Origin: DAOTUL01 sp034437435
GTDB taxonomy: Bacteria; Chloroflexota; Anaerolineae; Aggregatilineales; Phototrophicaceae
Assembly: GCA_964417785.1 (NCBI GenBank)
Contig: CAYQJO010000070.1
Coordinates: 1 to 18,228, forward strand
Reading direction: 5' to 3'
DNA: 18,228 nt
Shown here: positions 6,951-13,506 of the stretch, in pieces
Layout of the letters: each line of letters starts with the position of its first letter
Position numbering within the stretch: position 1 is the first letter of the stretch
The notes under the pieces: model-generated
Told to the model about the DNA's origin: nothing
Seen by the model: the letters and a program-made list of their open reading frames with translations, nothing else
The model's database searches: none
Translations under genes and position numbers: made by a program

Positions 6951-8305
6951 TTAAAAGCGTGACCACAACAGCGGCACCCGCATCTCGGCTTCGGATAACC
7001 CACCGTGAATGCTCACCGGTACCGGCTCACGCAGTTGATCCGCCAGACGCACACCCGGCGCAGCCGCCACAATCAGATCACCCAGCCGATGATACAACGC
7101 CGGGTGCGGATCACCGGGACCAAACAGACCATCGGCCACTGCCTGCTGCGGATCAAACCAGGCCAGACGTCCAGCATAGTCTTCATCGATTACGGCTTTC
7201 ACCGTATCCACCATATCATTGCGCAAATAGAACTGGGCAAAGCGATTATCACCGCCGTAAGGCATGCGCAGCGCGTCGTTCAGGCGGGGATCGCGGTCTA
7301 CATAGATGACATCGGGCGCATTGGCGTGTCCGTGATCGGCAATCACCATAAACAGAGTCCGCCCATCGCGGATGGTCGCGTCCGCCAGAATACCGGCCAG
7401 GGATACCATTTGCTGCTTGACCTCCGCCAGCACATAATCCGAGCGTGCGCCGTAATGGTGTGACAGCGTATCCACATTGGGCAGGTAGCCGGTGATANNN
7501 NNNNNNNNNNNNNNNNNNNNNNNNNNNNNNNNNNNNNNNNNNNNNNNNNNNNNNNNNNNNNNNNNNNNNNNNNNNNNNNNNNNNNNNNNNNNNNNNNGCG
7601 TGCGCCGTAATGGTGTGACAGCGTATCCACATTGGGCAGGTAGCCGGTGATATAGCAGCGCTGACCGGCGGTATCTCGCAGTACATCGTTCAGGCGCATC
7701 CACACGTCTTCATGGCCGGCATGGCGGCGTGTCTCGATGGGACCGCGATGCATCAACCGGGATAGTCCTGTGCCGAGCAGATGGAAGTCGAGCAGCAGAT
7801 GGGTCGGCACATTCAACCGCTGTGGCAGCGACGGCACCGGCACAAATGTCCCCGGATCGAGGCCCCAATCGGCAAGGATACCGGAACGATGCTGGCCCAT
7901 CAGCGGTTCAAAACGCAGCAGATTCACCAGCGTGGCGTACTCGCGCAGAAAGAACGTCGTGCCAAGCATACCCGTGACCAACGGCGATTCCGCCGACCAC
8001 ACCATCGGCAGAACGGCAGCAGTGGTGGTCGGGGCAATCGTGGTCAATGCGATTGGCCCACGCCCATCGGTGACGATGTTGACCGCATCAGCGACGGTGG
8101 GGTCATCGGCCATCAGATCAGCCAGCAGTGGGTAGCCCAGACCATCACTGATAAACAGCACCACCCGGTCCACATCGGGCAGCGCACCGCCCCATTGAGC
8201 CGGGTCTAAGGTATGATCCATCTCCACGCCGAACAGTGTGGGAATGGTACGAATCAGATTGTAGAGCGATCCACCGGCATAATCCGGGTATGTGAAATCA
8301 ATCAT
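6951..8305 (-). CDS. Alkaline phosphatase superfamily protein (NPP-like phosphodiesterase), interrupted by an assembly gap
   Basis: A predicted metal-dependent phosphohydrolase or phosphodiesterase. The frame is split by 100 Ns (7498-7597). Removing the Ns and one copy of the flanking 55-bp duplicate takes out 155 bases and brings both halves into one frame of 399 codons. In that merged protein the complete two-metal set of the nucleotide pyrophosphatase/phosphodiesterase group is visible: D54 (ISDGLG), nucleophile T94 (APTTTAA), D227 and H231 (NVDTLSHHYG), D272-H273 (ADHGH) and H382 (IHGGLS). No signal peptide is apparent, so a cytosolic place is likely. The ATG at 8305 directly abuts the TAA of the exonuclease remnant; the best Shine-Dalgarno (AAGGA) is rather far, about 13 bases. 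Substrate is unknown: related proteins act on phosphodiesters, nucleotides or sulfates. The break is judged technical, not a real pseudogene. Confidence 0.85.
7443..7497. repeat. 55-bp direct duplicate, left copy, abutting the N run
   Basis: Identical to 7598-7652 and ending exactly where the Ns begin. It encodes the same YLPNVDTLSHHYG segment of the phosphatase. It is best read as overlapping contig ends left unmerged in scaffolding, not as a biological repeat. Confidence 0.9.
7498..7597. other. Scaffold gap of exactly 100 Ns
   Basis: A run of 100 undetermined bases, the usual placeholder for a gap of unknown size. Both sides carry the same 55 bp, so the true distance is probably zero and the contigs overlap. 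Confidence 0.95.
7598..7652. repeat. 55-bp direct duplicate, right copy, abutting the N run
   Basis: Exact second copy of 7443-7497, starting at the first called base after the Ns. It should be collapsed onto the left copy to recover the intact phosphatase frame. Confidence 0.9.
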
Positions 8306-8431
8306 TTAGGATTTGAGGTCCTTGTTTGCGAACAAAATAGGTTCGATAATCTCCTGGGCCTCACCGGTCGACGGCGACCTGCGCCAGCAGGTGGCTTCGA
8401 CGTCGATGATGAGAATCCGGTGGTCATCCAT
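8306..8431 (-). pseudogene. N-terminal remnant of a DEDDh 3'-5' exonuclease (41 codons)
   Basis: A short frame starting at ATG 8431 reads RILIIDVEATCW and then QEIIE. This closely matches the ExoI motif (DxE, here D10 and E12) and the following EIIE segment of the ERI1/KapD-like DEDDh exonucleases. After residue 30 the similarity stops (PILFANKDLKS) and a TAA follows, so the ExoII and ExoIII motifs are absent. Family members are about 180-200 aa, so roughly 85 percent of the enzyme is missing and it cannot be active. Its start overlaps the DUF255 gene end by 8 bp and its TAA directly abuts the phosphatase ATG, so it fills the gap exactly. It may be a deletion relic, or it may persist as a translational bridge. 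An assembly collapse of the missing part cannot be excluded. Confidence 0.65.
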
Positions 8432-10466
8432 CCAATAAGGCCCGCATATCGTCCGGTTGTGTCACCGGCATTTTACAGGTGAAGTTGCGACAGACATAGA
8501 CCGTTGGCTGGCCGCCGCGCTGGCTGCGATAATTCAGCAGCGGGATGGTCGTCTCACCCGGCACATCTTCGGGGGCCAGCGCTACGATCAGATTGGGCCG
8601 GTAAATCTCGCCCGTCACCTTGAGCAAATCGCGGACGCCATCGACATCACCGACCAGGGCCACCTCCGCGATCCCCTGCACCAGCATATCGGTTGCGTTC
8701 AACGCCTCGGCAAAAGCCTGTGGATACTGGCGCATGGCCTCCACCAGAAAACCCAACACCTGCCGGGCCGCTTCGTCATAACGTGGATCGCCGGTATACG
8801 CCGCCAGACGCAGCAGTTGTTTCGCCATCATGCTGTTACCGGACGGCACCGCGTTGTCCTGGAGATTGCGCGGACGCACGATCAAGGCTTCATGGTCGTC
8901 GCTGGTATCATAAAATCCGCCACCCTCTGTGCCAAAATGTTCCAGCACATGGTCAACCAGTTGACGCGCCTGCACAAACCAGCGCTCATCAAAAGTCAAT
9001 TGGTAGAGTTCCAGCAGGGCATCGGTGAAGTTGGCGTAGTCTTCCAGATAACCCTCCAGCTTGCTCTGGCCGTCTTTATGGGTGCGGTACAGGCGCACAC
9101 CATCGTGAACCAGTTCGCGCAGCATGAATTCACCTGTGCGCAGCGCCGCTTCACGGTAGTCATCACGGTCCAGCAGGCGAGCTGCCTCCGCCAGACTCGC
9201 CAGCATCATGCCGTTCCAGGCGGTCAGAATCTTATCATCCAGACCGGGCGGGACGCGATGGGTGCGGGTGGCATACAGCGCATCTTTAATGACGGCAATC
9301 CGCTCCCTCAGCGTCTCGACCGGCATACCGAGCCGGTCCGCGACCATCTCGGCGTCGTCGGTCAAGTAAAGGATGTTCTTGCCCTCAAAATTGCCGCCTT
9401 CAGTCACACCGTAGTACGCAATAGCGATGCTGCTGTCATCTTCGCCCAGGATGTCGCGCAGTTCATCCACCGTCCAGACGAAGAACTTGCCCTCCTCGCC
9501 TTCACTGTCGGCGTCGGTCGCGCTAAAAAATCCACCTTCAGGGGAGGTCATCTCCCGCAAGACATAATCGTGAATCTCGGTGGCAATGTTGCGGTAGAAG
9601 TCGTCGTGGGTGGCCTGCCATGCATGCAGATAAAGGCGGCTCAACTGGGCGTTGTCGTACATCATCTTCTCGAAGTGCGGTACCAGCCACACATCATCCA
9701 CGCTGTAGCGGGCAAAACCGCCGCCGATCTGATCGTAAATGCCGCCCTTCGCCATCTTTTCCAGCGTAAACCTGACCATATGCAGCGCATCGCGGTCGCC
9801 AGTGCGTGCATAGGTACGCAGCAAATATTCCAGATTCATCGGTTGGGGAAATTTGGGCGCACCACCAAAACCACCGTGCGCCGCATCGAAACGGCCTTTC
9901 AAGCCGACTGCGGCTGCATCCAGCAGGTCGGCATTCAGACCGCTGTCGTCGCTGGCAACATCCAGCAGCGAGCGGCTGTCCAGTGCATCGGTCAGGCGGC
10001 CAGCCTGATCTTCGACCTGATCGCGCCGGCTGCTGAACGCATCGTAAACGCCTTCAAGCACCTGCCGGAACGACGGCATACCATAGCGCGGCTCACGCGG
10101 GTAATAGGTCCCGCCGTAGAACGGGCGACCATCGGGCAGCAGAAAGACGGTCATGGGCCAGCCACCCTGGCCGGTGAGTGCCTGCACTGCCTGCATATAA
10201 ATGTCGTCAATGTCGGGGCGCTCTTCGCGGTCCACCTTGATATTGATGTAGAGCCGGTTCATCATCTCGGCGGTGGGTTCGTGTTCAAAGCTCTCGTGTG
10301 CCATCACATGGCACCAGTGACAGGCGCTGTAGCCCACACTGAGCAGAATCGGTTTATCCTCGGCCTTCGCTGCTGCCAGCGCTTCCTCACCCCAGGCATA
10401 CCATTCTACCGGATTGTGTTTATGTTGCAGCAGATATGGGCTTGTCTCGTATTGAAGTCGGTTCAT
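8424..10466 (-). CDS. DUF255 / thioredoxin-fold domain protein (YyaL / SSP411 family)
   Basis: A 680-residue protein of the widespread YyaL (SPATA20-like) family, whose biochemical role is not settled. The N-terminal thioredoxin-like domain (about 1-165) has the redox motif CHWC at 49-52 inside GYSACHWCHVM and the expected cis-proline at P104 in GGWPMTVFLL. The remainder is an alpha-toroid resembling six-hairpin glycosidases or N-acylglucosamine epimerases, with signature stretches such as GGFGGAPKFPQP, VPHFEKMMYDNAQL and DKILTAWNGMM. It closes with the family CxxxxC-P element (CRNFTCKMP). Length and motifs are normal and there is no signal peptide, so it is probably cytosolic. The ATG at 10466 has AGGA 6 bases upstream. 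It lies 66 bp after the unknown 230-aa gene on the same strand. Confidence 0.92.
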   Translation of the reverse strand: MNRLQYETSPYLLQHKHNPVEWYAWGEEALAAAKAEDKPILLSVGYSACHWCHVMAHESFEHEPTAEMMNRLYINIKVDREERPDIDDIYMQAVQALTGQGGWPMTVFLLPDGRPFYGGTYYPREPRYGMPSFRQVLEGVYDAFSSRRDQVEDQAGRLTDALDSRSLLDVASDDSGLNADLLDAAAVGLKGRFDAAHGGFGGAPKFPQPMNLEYLLRTYARTGDRDALHMVRFTLEKMAKGGIYDQIGGGFARYSVDDVWLVPHFEKMMYDNAQLSRLYLHAWQATHDDFYRNIATEIHDYVLREMTSPEGGFFSATDADSEGEEGKFFVWTVDELRDILGEDDSSIAIAYYGVTEGGNFEGKNILYLTDDAEMVADRLGMPVETLRERIAVIKDALYATRTHRVPPGLDDKILTAWNGMMLASLAEAARLLDRDDYREAALRTGEFMLRELVHDGVRLYRTHKDGQSKLEGYLEDYANFTDALLELYQLTFDERWFVQARQLVDHVLEHFGTEGGGFYDTSDDHEALIVRPRNLQDNAVPSGNSMMAKQLLRLAAYTGDPRYDEAARQVLGFLVEAMRQYPQAFAEALNATDMLVQGIAEVALVGDVDGVRDLLKVTGEIYRPNLIVALAPEDVPGETTIPLLNYRSQRGGQPTVYVCRNFTCKMPVTQPDDMRALLDG

Positions 10467-10532
10467 CTTGCATCCTGATCGCGTCTCAACTGCCGCAATT
10501 GAAACGCATCATGATTAGCACAGGATGTGGAC

Positions 10533-11225
10533 TTACCAGGTCAACAACCGGGGTGGATCGTCCTCCGGCGGGTCTTCGTCCAGCTTCCAAAAGTCATCCA
10601 GCCAGTCGATCAACTTGCGTGTGACCTCCGGCGTCATGCGAACTGCTGCCTCGAAGTTGTTAGGGGAGAAAGCAAACAGATTGGTAAAATATTTGCGTGA
10701 TACACAGATCACGTAGTCATTTTCCCAGCGCGGCGGCCCCCACAGAAAAGCCAGCCCACCGGTCTCGCGCCGCATCAGTGCCACCCAACGCGCCCGATCT
10801 ACATCGTTCAACTGCTGCAAACGGAAATGCAGGGTCAGCATGGAGCCAAACGTGAACGATAAATGGACGACACGTGTCGTCCGATCCGCGTCAAAAATCA
10901 CCTGCGCGGCACCGTCCTGAGCGGCGATGGTCGCCACACCGCGTCCGGTCCGGTTACCAAGCGCCCTGAAGTTGATCGTGGACATCACTGGCATATTGCG
11001 GAAACGGTTTGCCAGTTCGACATCCAGGTTGATCTCACCGTTGAAAAACTGCTGCAAGGTCCAGGGCGGGTCCACCGATGGACTGATCGCCTCCGGGGTC
11101 TGGCTGACGACCGTCTCTTGCGGTTCTTCCAACGCCTGGATCACTTTGCCAACGAGGAAACGCATATGATCTCCGGACATGGGTTCAATACTGAGTTTGT
11201 CGTTATGATCGGTATTGTCCGGCAT
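10533..11225 (-). CDS. Protein of unknown function (230 aa)
   Basis: I do not recognise this protein. It starts at ATG 11225 with AAGGTG 9 bases upstream. The first 50 residues are hydrophilic and probably flexible. The core alternates beta-strand-like segments (RVVHLSFTFGSMLTLHFRL) with helices. The end is very acidic and proline-rich (LDEDPPEDDPPRLLTW). There is no signal peptide, membrane segment or recognisable catalytic motif. The sequence ENDYVICVSRKYFTNLF followed by a C-terminal helix suggests a binding protein, but this is only an impression. It is the first gene of the minus-strand block ending at 2744 and is divergent from ftsH. Confidence 0.75.
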   Translation of the reverse strand: MPDNTDHNDKLSIEPMSGDHMRFLVGKVIQALEEPQETVVSQTPEAISPSVDPPWTLQQFFNGEINLDVELANRFRNMPVMSTINFRALGNRTGRGVATIAAQDGAAQVIFDADRTTRVVHLSFTFGSMLTLHFRLQQLNDVDRARWVALMRRETGGLAFLWGPPRWENDYVICVSRKYFTNLFAFSPNNFEAAVRMTPEVTRKLIDWLDDFWKLDEDPPEDDPPRLLTW

Positions 11226-11295
11226 CTCTCATCACACCTTAACAAATTTTGGATAAGCTTAAAAGCTATAGAATCCCTAACTGACTCACACGTTA

Positions 11296-11324
11296 TTGAA
11301 TAGGTTCTTGTGAGGTTCTAATAT
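11296..11324 (+). promoter_or_regulatory. Candidate sigma-70 promoter of ftsH
   Basis: TTGAAT at 11296-11301 and TAATAT at 11319-11324 are separated by exactly 17 bp, each matching consensus at four of six places. Transcription would begin near 11331, giving a leader of about 50 bases. That leader holds the small inverted repeat GTACA-CTTT-TGTAC at 11332-11345. No equally good promoter was found for the divergent 230-aa gene in the same 154-bp gap. Confidence 0.35.
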
Positions 11325-11379
11325 TCCCTTCGTACACTTTTGTACATACACAACTGTAGCATAAGGTATATCGCCTATT

Positions 11380-13467
11380 ATGCAATTCCCAAACAACAAC
11401 AATCGAGATGATAACAATCCGGAGGACCCTAACGGCGGGCCACCGAAGCAACCAGAATGGCAGAGATGGTTCTGGCCGGGAATGATTATTCTTGTCGTTC
11501 TCTGGCTCCTGATCCAATTCGGCGGCCTGAGTTCATTCGGTTCCGGCGGCACGGGTATCGATTATTCGACCTTGTTGGATCAAGCTGAAGCGGGCAATGT
11601 TAACGAAGTAACCATTCGCGGCAATCAGGCCAACGGTACGTTCGACAGTCCGGTAGTGGTTCAGACCGACTCCGGCAGCATCACAGCCTCACGCTTTTCA
11701 GTGACGGTACCAACAGAACAGACACAACTGCTGGATGCACTGAGCGAAGGCGGTGCCAGAGTCAATATCGAGGAGACCGACAACTCGTTTTTCTTCCTCC
11801 TTTCCTATATCTTGCCTTTCATCCTGGTGATTGGATTTCTGGTCTGGATGGCACGACGCGCCCAGCGCCAGATGAACGGCGCAATGGGCTTTGGCCGGAC
11901 CCAGGCACGTGAGTACACCGTTGAACGTCCGCAGGTGACATTTGACGATGTTGCTGGTCAGGACTCGGCCAAGCGCGAACTGGTTGAAATCGTTGACTTC
12001 CTGCGTGAGCCAGATAAATACATCGCCCTGGGTGCGCGTATTCCACGCGGTGTGCTGCTGGTTGGCCCGCCCGGTACGGGTAAAACGCTGCTGGCGCGGG
12101 CTGTCGCTGGTGAGGCGAATGTGTCGTTCTTCAGCATTGCCGCCTCGGAATTTGTCGAGATGTTCGTCGGTGTCGGTGCCTCGCGTGTCCGTGACCTGTT
12201 CAAGCGGGCTAAAGACAACGCACCCAGCATCGTTTTCATTGACGAAATTGACGCCGTAGGCCGCCAGCGTGGCGCGGGCCTGGGTGGCGGTCACGATGAG
12301 CGCGAGCAGACCCTCAACCAGATGTTGGCCGAGATGGACGGTTTCGATCAGACCGAAAGTGTCATCGTCATGGCAGCCACCAACCGCCCTGACGTTCTCG
12401 ACCCGGCGCTGCTGCGTCCCGGTCGCTTTGACCGCCGTGTCACCGTCGGTTTACCAGATAAGGCTGGTCGTCTGGAAATCCTGAAGATTCACACACGGGG
12501 CAAGCCGCTGGCTGCCGATGTCAGCCTGGAGTCACTGTCACGCGGTACGATTGGCTTCTCCGGTGCCGACCTCGCCAATCTGGCGAACGAAGCCGCGCTG
12601 AACGCCGCCCGGCATAATGGCCGGAAAATCGCTCTACGTGACTTCTCTGATGCCTTCGACCGCATTGTACTCGGTACCGAAAGCCCACCGCTAACCGACG
12701 CCAACGAGCGGCGCGTGGTCGCCTATCACGAAGCCGGTCATGCGCTGGCTGCCGTGCTGACCCCGAAGGCCGATCCGGTCCTCAAAGTGACCATCGTGCC
12801 GCGTGGACAGTCACTCGGTGTGACCGCCTTCATGCCCAACGACGACATCCGCAACTACCCGCGCAGCTATCTGGATGCCAAGATGCTGGTCATGCTGGGT
12901 GGTCGGGCCGCCGAACAACTGATCTTCAACGAAGTGACCACCGGCGCGACCGATGACCTGCGGCGCGTGACCGACCTCGCTCGACGTATGGTGTCCGAGT
13001 TCGGCATGAGTGACACACTCGGTCAGGTAAACTTCGGTGATAATGACCGCCAGCCATTCCTCGGCTATTCCCTGTCACAGGGTCGCAACTACAGCGAGGA
13101 AACAGCGGCCAAGATCGATGAGGAAGTTCACAAGATCGTCACCAAGGCGTACTCCGACACGATCCGCCTGCTGGCCGACAATCAGGACCGCCTGGACGCG
13201 CTGGCAGAGGCCCTGCTGTCCCACGAAGTTGTGGAATACCAGCAGATGATGGATGTCATCGACCTGGATATCGACGAGGACGATGAACCCGTTAACGAGA
13301 AGATTCAGCAGTTGATCCACAAAGAAAACAAGCAGAGTGAACACTTTGCCCTGGGCCAGGACGAAGGCGAGACTGACGAAGAGTCGGTTGGCCCCGTCCA
13401 GAACGGTCACAGTGAAGACCTGCGCGACACGGCTGAGGTCTCGCAGCAGGACGACACCAAACAGTAA
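11380..13467 (+). CDS. ftsH: ATP-dependent zinc metalloprotease FtsH
   Basis: Membrane-anchored AAA+ protease that pulls out and degrades damaged membrane proteins and selected cytosolic regulators, working as a hexamer. Order of parts in the 695 residues: an Asn-rich N-terminus, membrane segment 1 (about 31-48), an external domain, membrane segment 2 (about 137-157), then the AAA module. The AAA module has Walker A GPPGTGKT (229-236), pore loop MFVGVGA (261-267), Walker B IVFIDEID (284-291) and the second region of homology with arginine fingers R346 and R349. The protease domain carries the zinc motif HEAGH (450-454), with D526 in GATDDL as the likely third ligand. The tail after about 625 is long, acidic and probably disordered, making the protein somewhat longer than the usual 610-650. 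The ATG at 11380 has only a weak, distant AAGG upstream. Confidence 0.97.
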   Translation: MQFPNNNNRDDNNPEDPNGGPPKQPEWQRWFWPGMIILVVLWLLIQFGGLSSFGSGGTGIDYSTLLDQAEAGNVNEVTIRGNQANGTFDSPVVVQTDSGSITASRFSVTVPTEQTQLLDALSEGGARVNIEETDNSFFFLLSYILPFILVIGFLVWMARRAQRQMNGAMGFGRTQAREYTVERPQVTFDDVAGQDSAKRELVEIVDFLREPDKYIALGARIPRGVLLVGPPGTGKTLLARAVAGEANVSFFSIAASEFVEMFVGVGASRVRDLFKRAKDNAPSIVFIDEIDAVGRQRGAGLGGGHDEREQTLNQMLAEMDGFDQTESVIVMAATNRPDVLDPALLRPGRFDRRVTVGLPDKAGRLEILKIHTRGKPLAADVSLESLSRGTIGFSGADLANLANEAALNAARHNGRKIALRDFSDAFDRIVLGTESPPLTDANERRVVAYHEAGHALAAVLTPKADPVLKVTIVPRGQSLGVTAFMPNDDIRNYPRSYLDAKMLVMLGGRAAEQLIFNEVTTGATDDLRRVTDLARRMVSEFGMSDTLGQVNFGDNDRQPFLGYSLSQGRNYSEETAAKIDEEVHKIVTKAYSDTIRLLADNQDRLDALAEALLSHEVVEYQQMMDVIDLDIDEDDEPVNEKIQQLIHKENKQSEHFALGQDEGETDEESVGPVQNGHSEDLRDTAEVSQQDDTKQ

Positions 13468-13472
13468 CAACA

Positions 13473-13502
13473 AAAAAAGCCCCGGCATGCCGGGGCTTTT
13501 TT
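13473..13502. terminator. Bidirectional rho-independent terminator between ftsH and the EF-G-like gene
   Basis: Six A, then GCCCCGGC, AT, GCCGGGGC, then six T: a perfect 30-base palindrome. Read on either strand it gives a GC-rich stem followed by a U-run, so it can end both convergent transcripts. It begins 5 bases after the ftsH stop and ends 4 bases before the stop of the EF-G-like gene. Confidence 0.9.
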
Positions 13503-13506
13503 AATC

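Noticed and set aside
7443..7652. The 55-bp direct repeat as a recombination site or mobile-element target duplication.
   Set aside because: Both copies touch the N run exactly and lie inside one coding frame that is restored by collapsing them, so assembly overlap explains it better.
6951..8305. The phosphatase as a frameshifted pseudogene.
   Set aside because: The frame change equals the 155-base artefact (100 Ns plus 55 duplicated bases), and the merged protein has every catalytic residue.
8457..10478. A 673-codon open frame on the plus strand, fully antisense to the DUF255 gene.
   Set aside because: Its translation is His/Gln-rich and matches no family, while the opposite strand has complete YyaL-family motifs. 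Such mirror frames arise from codon bias in GC-rich genes.
2744..11225. The minus-strand gene block as a new defence or biosynthetic system.
   Set aside because: The genes are recognisable, mostly housekeeping-type families without a shared pathway, and lack nucleases, toxins, sensors or mobile-element marks apart from one exonuclease stub.
11332..11345. GTACA-CTTT-TGTAC inverted repeat in the ftsH leader as a riboswitch or RNA thermometer.
   Set aside because: A 5-bp AT-rich stem is too weak and short to support a specific regulatory RNA, and it does not cover the ribosome-binding region.
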